A DNA stretch of 64,000 nucleotides. Origin: Streptomyces clavuligerus. Its GTDB lineage: Bacteria > Actinomycetota > Actinomycetes > Streptomycetales > Streptomycetaceae. The number at the start of each line of letters is the position of its first letter. Within the stretch, counting starts at the first letter, position 1. The stretch lies in NCBI RefSeq assembly GCF_005519465.1, contig NZ_CP027858.1, forward strand, positions 6,559,001-6,623,000, read 5' to 3'. Made by a program: the position numbers and the translations under genes. Below, piece after piece: positions 1 to 10,100 of this stretch. Under the pieces are notes generated by a model, which was not told the DNA's origin, ran no database searches, and saw nothing but the letters and a program-made list of their open reading frames with translations.

Positions 1-567
1 CGCAACCGCGACCGCGCGCTCGTCCCGCCCGGGGAGCGCGGCTTCGACATCGAGCTGCACTGGGACATCGACACCACGCTCGATGTGCTGCCCCAGCGGG
101 TGCAGGGGATCATCGCGCTCACCGACTCCGGCCCCGAGACGGGCGGCTTCCAGTGCTCACCCGGGCTGTTCCACCGTTTCGACGACTGGCGGGCCGCCCA
201 GCCCGCGGACCGCGACCCGGTCAGACCCGCGATCGACCGCGCGGAGTTCCCGGTGGTACGGCCCCGGCTCCGCGCCGGTGACCTGCTGATCTGGAACGGG
301 CTGCTGGCGCACGGTGTGGCCGCCAACACCTCGCGTGACGAGGTCCGGGCGGTGCAGTACCTCGCCATGATGCCCGCGCTGGAGTCCCACACGGAGCTGC
401 GGCGCTCCCGGGTCGCGTCCTGGCGCGCCGTCGGCACCCCGGAGTGGAACAGCACGCTCGTCGGCGACGCGGTCCGGCACGAGTCCCTGCGGTACGGCCC
501 GGCCGCTCTGAACGGCCTGGGGGAGCGGCTGCTGGGCCTCGCGTCCTGGCGGGAACGGGCGTCCTGA
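1..567 (+). CDS. Phytanoyl-CoA dioxygenase-like protein, 5' truncated
   Basis: The reading frame is open from base 1, so the start lies to the left of the window; 188 codons plus the stop are visible. The translation has HWD early (an H-x-D iron-binding pair) and a later His in LLAHGVAAN, with TGGFQCSPG between. This is the usual layout of the facial triad in the PhyH family of Fe(II)/2-oxoglutarate oxygenases, which hydroxylate or halogenate small molecules. The next gene starts 38 bp downstream on the same strand, so the two are probably co-transcribed. The substrate cannot be told. In Streptomyces such enzymes are often part of biosynthetic clusters. Family call fairly sure, role unknown. 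Confidence 0.75.
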   Translation, partial: RNRDRALVPPGERGFDIELHWDIDTTLDVLPQRVQGIIALTDSGPETGGFQCSPGLFHRFDDWRAAQPADRDPVRPAIDRAEFPVVRPRLRAGDLLIWNGLLAHGVAANTSRDEVRAVQYLAMMPALESHTELRRSRVASWRAVGTPEWNSTLVGDAVRHESLRYGPAALNGLGERLLGLASWRERAS

Positions 568-605
568 CCGGCAGGACGGCAGTCCGGTACGAGGAGAGGT
601 CCGGC

Positions 606-1937
606 ATGCGGAAGATCTGTCTCGCGCTCCCCACCGACCGCGAGTGCTGCGCGACCATAGCGGCCCTGGGCGAGGAGGCGGCCCGGGCCGCCGGGCGCTT
701 CGGCGCCGAGGTGCATCTGCTGATCCTCGACTCCGCGCCGGGGGCGGCCCGCGCGGCACACGCCCGGGCCGTCGCCGCGCTGCCCGGGGCCCCCGGGGTC
801 GTCGTCCACCATCTGGACGAGCCCCGTCAGCGGGCCTTTCTGGACGGAGTGGTCCGCCGCGCCGCCGTCACCGGCCCCGGCCGACTGCTCGATCTCATGC
901 TGCCGGACGGCGTCTCCTACGGCGCCTGCACCAACCGGGCCTTCCTGTTCGCCGCCGCGCTCGGCTGTGTCTCGGTCCACCGCAGGGACTCGGACAGCCG
1001 CTACCAGACCTCAGGGGGCGAGCCCGTCCGACCGCTCCCCCTGGAGCTGGCCTTCCTGGGCCGACGGGCGGCTGACGCCGCCCGCGAGGTCACCGTGAAC
1101 GAGCTGGACGCGCGGGAGCTGGGGACGGACGTGATGCTGGTGGGCGGCTCCTTCGTGGGGGAGCTGTCCGTGGACGTCGGCGAGATCGCGGTACGCGACC
1201 CGGACATCTATCACGACCTCGTCTCCCTCTGGGCCCCCGCCGACTGGTCCGCCGGGCAGCGGACGGCGCTGGTGGCCGCATCCTTCAGGGGCGCGGGCCA
1301 GGAGACGTACACCGGGGACCGTACGGTGCTCACCCATGTCGACGCCCTGCACGTGGACATGTGCAATATCGCCTTCCATCACCACGTCTACGAACGGGTC
1401 CCGCTGTCCCCCGCCCGGGACACCATCGGCAGCGACTACGTCCTGATCCGCGCGGTCCACGGCGCCACCCTCCCCGGGGTCCGGCACAACCGCCACATCG
1501 TGAACTTCCATACCCCGCAGCGCAGGACCCGGGCCGGGTTCCTCGCCTATCAGATGCGGTACGTCAGATTCATCCTGTCGATGCTCTACTTCCATCCCGT
1601 CTACGACCGGATGGCCGCCGCGGGTTCCGCCCTCCTCGACGCCGGGCACCGGCTCCGGCCCGAGGCGGTGGTGGAGTTCCTCCGGGAGAGCACCCGGCAG
1701 GACACGGCGCGGAACACCGAGGCGTTGGGTGTCCTCGACCGCTCCTACCGCAGGCTGGGCGGCCGGTACGGGGAACTCGCCGACCTGGTGGCCGCGCGGG
1801 CCCCGCGGCTGCTCGCCGAGGCCCGGACGGACATCGAGGAGTACGTCCTGCTGATCGAGGGCTGGGAGGCGCTGGTGCGGGCGAGCCGGGCCGTGGGCCC
1901 GGCCACCCTGGAGGCGGTCACCAGCGGACGGCGGTGA
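606..1937 (+). CDS. Uncharacterised protein, possibly DUF6271 (glycosyltransferase-like start)
   Basis: 443 residues from the ATG at 606, which follows a GAGGAGAGG ribosome-binding site. The frame is open further upstream, but only this ATG has a good site. The protein begins MRKICLALPTDRECC and continues with alternating strands and helices rich in Ala/Arg, then a conserved-looking middle (VDALHVDMCNIAFHHHVYER) and a helical C-terminus. The opening recalls GT-A-type nucleotide-sugar proteins, and I tentatively associate it with DUF6271. No signal peptide or membrane segment is seen. It follows the PhyH-like gene closely and its last 20 bp overlap the convergent MBL hydrolase gene. Function unknown; the link to a metabolite locus is inference. 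Confidence 0.6.
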   Translation: MRKICLALPTDRECCATIAALGEEAARAAGRFGAEVHLLILDSAPGAARAAHARAVAALPGAPGVVVHHLDEPRQRAFLDGVVRRAAVTGPGRLLDLMLPDGVSYGACTNRAFLFAAALGCVSVHRRDSDSRYQTSGGEPVRPLPLELAFLGRRAADAAREVTVNELDARELGTDVMLVGGSFVGELSVDVGEIAVRDPDIYHDLVSLWAPADWSAGQRTALVAASFRGAGQETYTGDRTVLTHVDALHVDMCNIAFHHHVYERVPLSPARDTIGSDYVLIRAVHGATLPGVRHNRHIVNFHTPQRRTRAGFLAYQMRYVRFILSMLYFHPVYDRMAAAGSALLDAGHRLRPEAVVEFLRESTRQDTARNTEALGVLDRSYRRLGGRYGELADLVAARAPRLLAEARTDIEEYVLLIEGWEALVRASRAVGPATLEAVTSGRR

Positions 1938-2841
1938 AGTCCACCGGACGGGGCCGCATCCGCTGGGCCCGCTCGGTCAGCAGCCGCAGCCTGTCGGCCA
2001 TCCGGTCGGGCGGCAGCTCCTTGCCGCCGCCGTGGCCCGGCAGCACCCGGCCGAAGCGGAGCCGGTCGGCCGTCCGGGCGAGCGAGGCCGCCAGCTCCGT
2101 CACGGAGTACCAGGTGACGGACTCGGCGATCTCCAGATCGCCCGTCGTGCGGGACCAGTAGAAGCTGTCCCCGCTGAAGCAGTACCGCTCGTCCGCGACA
2201 TAGAGCACGCTGCCCTTGGTGTGGCCGGGGAGCGGATGCGCGACAACGCCCTCGCCGACCTCCACCGGCTCCGTGCCGCGCAGCACCCGGTCGGCGTCGG
2301 GAGCGGCCTCGATGTCCCCCTCGTGAATCCACAGCCGGGCGCCGAAGCGGTCCGCGTAGGTCCGGCCGTGGGCCGCGTGGTCCTGATGGGTGAGGAGGAC
2401 ATCGGTGACGGGTCCCAGCCGCTCGTACCGGGTGGCCAGCGACGCGCTCCAGCGCGGTGTGTCGATCATCATCAGCCCGCCGCCGGGCCTGCGCAGGAGA
2501 TAGGAGTTGGCCCCGGCGGTCCGCGAGGAGTTGTGGCCGCACAGCAGCACGGTCTCGTCCAGGGCCAGCGGATACGGGTCGGCCGCCGGGTCGAGCGGAC
2601 CGGACGGGGGGCGGACGGAACGGGTGTGGCAGGCGAAGGCGGCCCGGTGCAGCGCCTGTTCCTCGGCCGCGTCACGGGGCTGGCGGAGCACCCGCGAGGT
2701 GCGTCCGGCCCGGCCGATGAGCCCCGGCGCGAGCTGCCGGGCGACATCGCAGTCGGTGCAGCGGTCGTCGACGTACCAGCCGGGGGCCCGGGCGCCGTCC
2801 TCGGCGGGGGGTACGGGACGGGCGGGTCGGGTGTCACTCAT
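1918..2841 (-). CDS. MBL-fold hydrolase with N-terminal ferredoxin-like segment
   Basis: 307 residues. The N-terminus WYVDDRCTDCDVARQLAP looks like the start of a small ferredoxin (C28, C31, with a further Cys at 71). From about residue 90 comes a metallo-beta-lactamase fold: THQDHAAH at 151-158 as the metal-binding motif, HPLPGHTKGS as the third ligand region, GDSFYW, and LPGHGGG near the end. Members are usually annotated as MBL-fold metallo-hydrolases of unknown substrate. The first His of the classical HxHxDH is shifted (H-Q-D-H), and the iron-sulfur motif is incomplete compared with a real ferredoxin. It is convergent with the previous gene (20 bp overlap). Confidence 0.8.
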   Translation of the reverse strand: MSDTRPARPVPPAEDGARAPGWYVDDRCTDCDVARQLAPGLIGRAGRTSRVLRQPRDAAEEQALHRAAFACHTRSVRPPSGPLDPAADPYPLALDETVLLCGHNSSRTAGANSYLLRRPGGGLMMIDTPRWSASLATRYERLGPVTDVLLTHQDHAAHGRTYADRFGARLWIHEGDIEAAPDADRVLRGTEPVEVGEGVVAHPLPGHTKGSVLYVADERYCFSGDSFYWSRTTGDLEIAESVTWYSVTELAASLARTADRLRFGRVLPGHGGGKELPPDRMADRLRLLTERAQRMRPRPVDFTAVRW

Positions 2842-3201
2842 GGGTGCCTCACTTCCTGCGTCCTGACGGATGTGCCGGTGTCCGTGGGCCCGCCCCTGCC
2901 CGTGGCCGGTCCTGTGGCGCTGTCCGGTGGGTGACGGTGCCGGTGTCCGGTACGGATGCGGGTGCGTGTCCGTCAGCCTCCTCGCCGGAGCGCCGGCAGT
3001 GGAAGGGGGCGGGAGCGGCGTTCGGTGGCCGCCCCGGCTTTCCCAGGTGAGCCCGGTGGATCTGGCCGATGATCACGTGATCTGCCCGCTCATGGGGCGA
3101 TACCGACAGCCGGGCGCGCGCCGGTCGACCGGCCGTTGATCCGGTCAACCGCCCAGAAACTAGGATGATTTCCGGCCAGCTCCCCGGGTACTGTCCCGAC
3201 C
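2842..3201. other. Intergenic region with divergent promoters
   Basis: A 360-bp GC-rich spacer between the divergent MBL and acetyltransferase genes, with no credible gene. Its right end is AT-richer. GTTGA-TCCGG-TCAAC at 3135-3149 is an inverted repeat overlapping a possible -35 (TTGATC, 3136-3141), and TAGGAT at 3161-3166 could be the -10 (spacing 19). This probably serves the rightward acetyltransferase gene; the palindrome may be an operator. Confidence 0.4.
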
Positions 3202-4050
3202 ATGTCGTCAAGGTCCTCCAGCCCCGTGCCCCCCTCCCCGCCGCCGCCCGCCGCGGGCCCCGCCGCGTCCCTCACCATCACCACGCTCGCTCAGCGGCCG
3301 GAGCTCCAGGGGGCGATGTGGGAGATGCCCGACACCTGGCCCGCGTTCATGGACGAGGACCCCGTCGGCTGGGCCTGCTTCAGCCGGGTGTGCACCGACT
3401 TCCCCGACCATGTCCTGATAGCGACCGACGACGCCGGGGGAGAGGTGGTCGCCAGGTGCTTCAGCGCGCCGTTCCGGCTGGCGGCCGAGGGCCGGGGGGA
3501 GCTGCCCGGCGGCGGCTGGGACCAGGTGCTGCTGTGGGCCTTCGCCGATCTGCGCGACGGCACCGCCCCCGACACGGTCAGCGCCCTCGACATCACCGTC
3601 CGGGCGGACCGCCAGGGCCAGGGCCTGTCCGGGCGGATGCTCGCCGCGCTGAGCGACAACGTCCGGCGGCTCGGCATCGGCACCCTGGTCGCCCCCGTCC
3701 GGCCCACCGCCAAACATCTGGAGGCGCGGGACTCCATCCACGAGTACGCCTTCCGCACCCGCCCCGACGGCCTGCCCCACGACCCCTGGCTCCGGGTCCA
3801 CGCCCGGATGGGCGGTGTCATCGACAGCGTCGCGCCCGCCTCCATGACGATCCCGGGCACGCTCGCCCAGTGGCGCGCCTGGACCGGGCTCCCCTTCGAC
3901 ACCCCCGGGCCGGTCGAGGTCCCGGGCGCCCTGGCCCCGGTGCACTGCGACCCGGAGCAGGGGTACGCGGTCTACGTCGAGCCGAACGTCTGGGTCCGGC
4001 ACACCACGGGAGCGCCCCTCACACCACCTGGAGCGCCAGTGGCAGGGTGA
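3202..4050 (+). CDS. GNAT-fold acetyltransferase-like protein
   Basis: 282 residues, beginning after a Pro/Ser-rich N-terminus of about 20 residues. The central part, VSALDITVRADRQGQGLSG, matches the motif A region of GCN5-related acetyltransferases (R/Q-x-x-G-x-G/A acetyl-CoA loop: RQGQGLSGRML). The C-terminal third (HDPWLRVHARMGG and following) is typical of the larger actinobacterial GNAT proteins of unknown substrate. It is convergent with the downstream transporter gene, overlapping it by 32 bp. No operon partner. Confidence 0.6.
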   Translation: MSSRSSSPVPPSPPPPAAGPAASLTITTLAQRPELQGAMWEMPDTWPAFMDEDPVGWACFSRVCTDFPDHVLIATDDAGGEVVARCFSAPFRLAAEGRGELPGGGWDQVLLWAFADLRDGTAPDTVSALDITVRADRQGQGLSGRMLAALSDNVRRLGIGTLVAPVRPTAKHLEARDSIHEYAFRTRPDGLPHDPWLRVHARMGGVIDSVAPASMTIPGTLAQWRAWTGLPFDTPGPVEVPGALAPVHCDPEQGYAVYVEPNVWVRHTTGAPLTPPGAPVAG

Positions 4051-4930
4051 GCAGCGCGAGTACGGTCTGGCCGGCCGTGATCGTCGACATCAGGGGCGCG
4101 TCCCCGCCCATCCTGCGGGCGAGGACATAGGCGGAGGCCGCGGTGGGCAGCCCCTGGATCAGGACGACGGCCGTCGCCGCCGCCCCGTCGAGCCCCCACA
4201 GCCGGCACAGCCCGGCGGCGAGCAGCGGCAGCGCCACCAGCTTCACCGCCGACGACACCGCGAGGGCCCGTCCGGTCCCCGGTGTGCGCCGCCAGGAGAG
4301 CGCTGCCCCCACACAGAGCATTCCGCAGGCCAGCGCCGCGTCCCCGAGGAGATCCGCGGTGCCGACGAGCGCCGCGGGCAGCGGCAGGCCCGAGAGGTTG
4401 AGCGCGAGCCCCGCCGCGCACCCCAGGATCAGCGGATTGCCGGCCAGTTGCCGGGGCAGCGTCCGCAGCCCCCCGCCGCCCCGGCCGTGCCGCACCAGCA
4501 CGGTCACGCACACCACGTTCACCAGCGGTACCAGCACCGCCGACGCCAGTGCGAAGAGCGCGACCCCGTCCGTGCCGTACAGACCGGCCGCGACGATGAC
4601 CCCGACATAGGTGTTGAGGCGGATACCGCCCTGGACCACCGAGGTGAACGCCGGGCCGTCGAGCCCCAGCACCCGGCGCAGCGCCAGCAGCACCCCCGTG
4701 GCGGCCAGGGTGGAACCGGCGAGCGCGCCCAGCATCGGCAGCGGGTCCACCAGCCCCAGATCCGCCCGTGCGATGGACGAGACGAAGAGCGCCGGGGACA
4801 GCACCGCGTAGGTGATCCGCTCCAGCGGGGCCCAGAGGGCACCGCCGCCGGGGCCGTCCCGGCGGCGCAGCCACCAGCCCAGCACGATCAGCAGGGCCAC
4901 GGGCACGACGGCATCGAGAGTGACGATCAT
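4019..4930 (-). CDS. AEC-family permease (auxin efflux carrier type)
   Basis: 303 residues and almost wholly hydrophobic, with about ten predicted membrane segments in two repeats, as in the AEC/BASS-like transporters. The N-terminal half ends near LVRHGRGGGG (cytoplasmic loop). The C-terminal half starts LAGNPLILGCAAGLALN, the conserved NP-containing helix of the family, and QGLPTAASAYVLA near the end matches the second conserved region. AEC proteins export organic acids, malonate or amino acids; the substrate is not predictable here. Divergent from the CGNR gene with only 25 bp between starts, so expression may be linked. Confidence 0.85.
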   Translation of the reverse strand: MIVTLDAVVPVALLIVLGWWLRRRDGPGGGALWAPLERITYAVLSPALFVSSIARADLGLVDPLPMLGALAGSTLAATGVLLALRRVLGLDGPAFTSVVQGGIRLNTYVGVIVAAGLYGTDGVALFALASAVLVPLVNVVCVTVLVRHGRGGGGLRTLPRQLAGNPLILGCAAGLALNLSGLPLPAALVGTADLLGDAALACGMLCVGAALSWRRTPGTGRALAVSSAVKLVALPLLAAGLCRLWGLDGAAATAVVLIQGLPTAASAYVLARRMGGDAPLMSTITAGQTVLALLTLPLALQVV

Positions 4931-4955
4931 CCGGCGAGCATGCTGTCATGGGTCA

Positions 4956-5468
4956 GTGCACTTCAACCATGACAACCGGACCGGCCCCGAACTGTCGGCG
5001 GCCCTGGTCAACGCCGGAGACGACTGCGATCTGGAAGAACTGCTGCGGGACCACGCCATCCGCAGGCCCGCTCTCGACGCCCGGTCCGCCGCCGCGCTGC
5101 GCGCCTGGGCCCGGCGGCTGCGCCCGGTGTTCACCGCGTCCTCCGCCGAGGAGCGCTGCGTCGTGCTCAACGCCCTGCTGGACGACGCGGCGGGCCGGAT
5201 CCATCTGACGACCCACGACGGCCTCAGCCCGCATCTGCATCTGGTCGCCGACGAGGAGGACGTGGTGGCCCGGGTTCGCGCGGTGATGGCGGGCGGCCTC
5301 GCCGTCCTCACCGCCTGGACCGGCGGCACCCGCCTCGGGGCCTGTGAACGGGCCCGCTGCGGCACGGTCTTCGTCGACACCTCCCGCGGTGGCCGCCGCC
5401 GCTACTGCACCGCCCGCTGCGGCAACGCCGACGCCGTCGCCCGCCATCGCGCGGCGGCCCGCCGCTGA
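4956..5468 (+). CDS. CGNR zinc-finger (ABATE) regulator
   Basis: 170 residues from the GTG at 4956 (VHFNHDNRTG), chosen because it abuts the divergent AEC gene. The N-terminal part (LVNAG ... LRAWARRLRPVF) is the ABATE domain. The C-terminus has the CGNR zinc finger: CERARCG and CTARCGNADAVARHR, four Cys followed by Gly-Asn. These proteins are small DNA-binding regulators often placed next to a transporter gene. The divergent arrangement with the AEC permease suggests that it controls it (inference). Confidence 0.8.
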   Translation: MHFNHDNRTGPELSAALVNAGDDCDLEELLRDHAIRRPALDARSAAALRAWARRLRPVFTASSAEERCVVLNALLDDAAGRIHLTTHDGLSPHLHLVADEEDVVARVRAVMAGGLAVLTAWTGGTRLGACERARCGTVFVDTSRGGRRRYCTARCGNADAVARHRAAARR

Positions 5469-5736
5469 CGGGAACACCGGCGGCGGGAGGATCGTCGAAC
5501 CCAGGGAGTCGAGTCCGGGGGGGGGCGACCTCGGGGGCCGACCTCGGGGAGCCGCTGCCCGTAAGGGGGATCACCGTCGCCCGATCCCCCGGTGATGGCC
5601 ACCCGTCCCGCCTGTCTCCGGTACGCGCGTGCCCGTCCGCGCGCCCGCGAGTATGGCCGGGATGGTGACATGGTGAGTGGCAGGCCCCTGAGCCCTGGGC
5701 TAGCTTGCTGACGTCTCACAGAACGGGGGAAGAGGC
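5469..5736. other. Intergenic region, no gene seen
   Basis: 268 bp of mixed composition between two plus-strand genes. A run of G (GGGGGG around 5517-5526) lies in the first half. The promoter of the HTH gene presumably lies in 5650-5730, where TAGCTT (5701-5706) could be a -10. No clear hairpin terminator was found. Confidence 0.3.
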
Positions 5737-6903
5737 ATGGAGGAGTTACCGTCAAGACCACCATCGACCGGTGGGGCCGCCGAGTTCGTCGCCGCACTGA
5801 GGAGGTTGAAGACCACCGCAGGACTGACCTATCGCCAGTTGGAGCAGAAGGCGGCGGCCGAGAACAGGTTTGTCGGGCGCAGTACGCTCGCCAACGCTCT
5901 CACCAGGGACAAGCTGCCGAGTGAGGCGGTGGTCGTCGCGCTGGTGCGGGGCTGCGGGTACGGCGAGGAGACGGCGGAGGAGTGGCTCGCCGTCCGGTGC
6001 CGGATCGCCGCCGCGCCCTGCGCGGCCGAGGCCGCGGCGCAGGCGGGCCACGGTCCCGAGCCGCCGCCCGAATCTCCGGTTCCGCACGGTCCTCCGGCTC
6101 CGGACGGGCACCGGCGCACGGGGGACGGCAGGGGCCGGAACCGGCGGCCGGGCGGGGGTGCTCACGGAGGGCTGCGGGGACGGCCGCCGGCAGGGTCCGC
6201 CAGGGTCGCCCGGTCGTGGCTGCTGATACCGCTGGCCGCGCTGCTCGTGGTGGCCGCGGTCCTCTGGGCCGACCGGTCCGCCGCCCCCGAGAGCCCGCCG
6301 CGGGAGACTCCGTCCCCCAGCGCGGCTGCGCCCGAGCGGGCGGCACCGCCGTCCACCGACCCCTCGCCCTCACTGTCGCGCCAGCCGGATCTGGCCGAGG
6401 GGTCCTACGAACTGAGGACCGGGAAGGACGGCGGCCACTGCCTGTTCGAGGGTCCGCCGCCGGTGTCCGTGTCCCGCCGCCCCGGCTCCCTCTATGTGAC
6501 CGACTGCGACAACGGGATGACCCCGCTGGCGGTCCGCCCCACGCACGACGGCACCGGTACCTACCGCATCCTCCTGCCGGGGCTGCACGGGGAGCCGAAA
6601 CACTGTGTGGGAGTGGTGGACGCGGGGACCGACGGAGGGGAGGAGGTCACCGTCGAACGCTGCGGGGGCCATGTCCTGGCGAAGGCGGAGGAATTCCGTT
6701 TGGAGGCCATGGACTTCGACCGCCAGAAGTTCCGGATCAGGGCCATGCATGTGCGCGACGAGGTCGGGAAGGCCGCCCCTGATCTCTGCCTCGGCACCGC
6801 GGCCCCCGGGGCCGAGTGGGCACCCCTGCTCCAGACGGAGTGCTCCCAGGACTCCGCGCACGTCTTCCAGTTCCGCCGGGTCGCCGCGCGGGACAACTAC
6901 TGA
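5737..6903 (+). CDS. Membrane-anchored HTH protein with ricin-like C-terminal domain
   Basis: 388 residues. Residues about 15-80 form an XRE-like helix-turn-helix domain (FVAALRRLKTTAGLTYRQLE, STLANAL). A disordered Pro/Gly/Arg-rich linker follows, then one membrane helix (LLIPLAALLVVAAVLWA, about residues 165-182). A Pro/Ser-rich stalk leads to an extracytoplasmic domain with paired Cys and a last block, DLCLGTAAPG ... DSAHVFQF, reminiscent of a ricin-type beta-trefoil. This architecture is common in Streptomyces and suggests a sensor that couples an outside ligand to DNA binding, but no target is known. The gene is flanked by a strong terminator on its 3' side. Confidence 0.75.
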   Translation: MEELPSRPPSTGGAAEFVAALRRLKTTAGLTYRQLEQKAAAENRFVGRSTLANALTRDKLPSEAVVVALVRGCGYGEETAEEWLAVRCRIAAAPCAAEAAAQAGHGPEPPPESPVPHGPPAPDGHRRTGDGRGRNRRPGGGAHGGLRGRPPAGSARVARSWLLIPLAALLVVAAVLWADRSAAPESPPRETPSPSAAAPERAAPPSTDPSPSLSRQPDLAEGSYELRTGKDGGHCLFEGPPPVSVSRRPGSLYVTDCDNGMTPLAVRPTHDGTGTYRILLPGLHGEPKHCVGVVDAGTDGGEEVTVERCGGHVLAKAEEFRLEAMDFDRQKFRIRAMHVRDEVGKAAPDLCLGTAAPGAEWAPLLQTECSQDSAHVFQFRRVAARDNY

Positions 6904-6910
6904 ACGCCCG

Positions 6911-6948
6911 GTCCGGCTCCCGTGCGCCGCGGTGCACGGGAGCCGGAC
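6911..6948 (+). terminator. Strong hairpin terminator
   Basis: Perfect 15-bp arms (6911-6925 and 6934-6948; GTCCGGCTCCCGTGC and its complement) with an 8-nt loop, 7 bp after the stop of the HTH gene. No U-tract follows, as is usual in Streptomyces. Confidence 0.85.
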
Positions 6949-7021
6949 CGCATCGAGGGACCCCATGTGACGGAGGATCGGCTTCCGCACGGGTCCTCTG
7001 CGTTGTCCCGTCCAGAGCGGG

Positions 7022-7055
7022 GAGGGCATGAAGCGTACGGGACCTCCATGCCCTC
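7022..7055 (+). terminator. Second hairpin upstream of the subtilase gene
   Basis: GAGGGCATG (7022-7030) and CATGCCCTC (7047-7055) are perfect 9-bp arms with a 16-nt loop, followed by TTGTT. It may be a second terminator or an attenuator ahead of the protease gene. Confidence 0.5.
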
Positions 7056-7199
7056 TTGTTCCCCGGGTGTCGGCTGTTCCACGATGGCACACGGTTCTTG
7101 ACCCGTTCATGGCAACAATTCGGGCGATTTGCCTGTGAAGCACGCACGTTTCCTGCACTTCTACCGGCGGTTCGGCCGCCGCGAGCACAAGGAGACAAC

Positions 7200-10100
7200 G
7201 TGGCACCACGGACCAGAGGGACCAGACGGACCAGACCGCTGCGCACGACCTGCGCGGCGCTGCTCTCGTTCGCCCTCTTACCGCTCGGCGGGGGAACGGC
7301 GCTCGCCGCTCCCGCCCCCGACCCCACCCCGTCACCCACGGCGGCCGAGCGGAAGATCGAACCCCGGCTCCAGGAGCAGCTCGACGGCGGCAAGGCCGCC
7401 TTCTGGGTCTATCTGGACAGCGCCGCCGATCTGAGCCGCGCCGCGCGCGCCTCCACCAAGGCGGCCAAGGCGGCGGCCGTCCACACGGCCCAGCGCGACC
7501 ACGCCCGGCGCACCCAGGCGGGGCTGATCGAGGCCCTGGAGGGCGTCCGGGCCGAGTACACCTCGTACTGGATCGTCAACGCGGTGCGGGTCGTCGGCGG
7601 CCCCAAGCTCGCCGACACCCTCGCCCAGCGCCCCGAGGTCGCCCGGATCGACGCCGAGGACACCGTCTCCATCCCCCGGCCCCTCCCGGGGGTGCGGGAG
7701 GACACCGTCGACGCGGTCGAGTGGAACGTCGACCGGATCAAGGCCCCCCAGGTGTGGGACCAGTTCGGCGTACGCGGCGAGGGCATCGTCGTCGCCAACA
7801 TCGACACCGGGGTGGACTACCAGCACCCCGCCGTGGACCAGTCGTACCGGGGCCGCAACGCCGACGGCACCTACAGCCACGACTACAACTGGATCGACCC
7901 CGCGCGCGTGTGCTCCGGCACCGCCCCCTGCGACAACAACGACCACGGCACCCACACCATGGGAACGATGGTCGGCGACGACGGCGGAGCCAACAAGATC
8001 GGTGTCGCCCCCGGGGCCACCTGGATCGCCGCCAAGGGCTGCGAGACGACCAGTTGCTCCCAGACCTCCCTGATGGCCTCCGGGCAGTGGATCGTCGCCC
8101 CCACGGACCGCAACGGCCAGAACCCGCGGCCCGACCTCGCCCCCGACATCGTCAACAACTCCTGGGGCAGCACCGTCCACAACCCCTGGTACAAGGACAT
8201 CGTCAACAGCTGGCGCGCGGCGGGCGTCTTCCCGGCCTTCTCCAACGGCAACAACGGCCCCGGCTGCGCGACCTCCGGCTCACCGGGCGACTACGTGGCC
8301 TCCTACAGCTCCGGGGCGTTCGACAGCAACAACGCCATCGCCTCGTTCTCCTCGCGCGGCGCCGGGGACCAGGGCGGGATCAAGCCCAACATCGCCGCGC
8401 CCGGCTCCAACATCCGCTCGTCGATCCGCAGCGGCGGCTACGGCTCCATGTCCGGGACCTCGATGGCCTCCCCGCACACCGCCGCCGCGGTCGCGCTGGT
8501 CTGGGCCGCCGCCCCCGCGCTCCAGGGCGACGTGGCCCAGACCGAGGCCCTGCTCGACCAGACCGCCGTGGACGTGGACAGCACCACCTGCGGTGGCACC
8601 GCCGCCGACAACAACGTCTTCGGCGAGGGCCGGCTCGACGTCCTCGCCGCCGTCCAGGCCGCCCCGCGCGGCCCCGTGGGCGCCCTGGCCGGAACCGTCA
8701 CCTCCGGCGGCACCGCGGTGACCGGCGCGCGGGTCGTCGCCGACGGTCCCATCGACCGCGCCGCGACCACCGACGCCCAGGGCCGCTACACCTTCCCCGC
8801 CCTGTCGGCGGGCGCCTACACCGTGACGGTCTCCAAGTTCGGCTACGGCAGCACCTCGTCGGCGGGGGTCCCCGTCGCCGAGGGAGCCACCCGGACCGAG
8901 GACTTCCAGCTCACCCAGGCCCCCTCCGCCACGGTCACCGGCACGGTGACGGCGGGCTCGCAGCCCGTGGCACAGGCGGACATCACCGTCGCGGACACCC
9001 CCGTGACCGCGACCACGGACGCCGAGGGACGCTTCGAGGTCACCCTGCCGCACGGCGACTACACCCTGCGGGCCTCCTCCGCCCACCGCTGCCTGACCGC
9101 CGGGTCCGTGCAGCTCTCCGTCACCGGGTCCGGGCCGGTCACCACGACGGTCGCCCTGCCGCAGCGCACCGACACCTTCGGCTACGGCTGTGCCGCCGCC
9201 GGGGGCACGGGCTACGCGGCGGGCACCCAGCAGCTCGCGCTGACCGGCGACTCGGTCACCGAGGCGGTCCGGCTGCCGTTCCCCGTACCGCTGTACGGCA
9301 GGAGCTACTCCACCGTCCATGTGACCACCAACGGCCATGTGAGCTTCGGCGGCGCGCACACCAGCGACAGCAACGTGTCGATCCCGAGCACCGCGACCCC
9401 GAACGCCGCCCTGTACCCGTTCTGGGACGACCTGATCGTCGGCGGCGAGGGCTCCGGCGTCCACACCGGCGTCGTGGGCACCGCCCCCCACCGTTCGTTC
9501 GTCGTCGAGTGGCGCAATGTCGCCCACTGGTCGGCGCAGGGCGAGCGGTTCTCGTTCTCCGCGCAGATCGGTGAGGACGGCAGGATCGCGTACCACTACA
9601 AGAACATCGGCGCCGGGCTGCGCACCGGGTCGAGCGCGACGATCGGGGTGGAGAACGCGGCCGGGACCGACGCCTTCCTCTACTCGTTCAACAGCGCCGC
9701 CCTCAGCGAGGGTCTGTCGATCGCGTTCCGCACCACCCGGCACGGTGTGGTGCGCGGCCAGGTGCTCGACGCCAACGACGGCAAGGCGGTCGAGGGCGCC
9801 CAGGTCACCGTGGGGTCCGGCGCGACGGCGGCGACCGCCGTCACCGGGGCCGACGGCGGCTACGCCCTCCAGGCACCCTCCGGGGACCAGGTCGTCGGGG
9901 TGACCGCCGCCGCGTACCAGAAGGCGGAGCGCACCGTCCCGGTCGGCGCCGACACCGTCGTGACGCTCGACGAGTCGCTGAAGACCGGCAAGGTCGCCGC
10001 CTCCCGCGCCGCGCTCGACATCGTCGCCCCGGGGGACCAGCGGCGCACCCGTGTCCTCGAACTGTCCAACACGGGCGCGCCGACGCCGTACACGGTCACC

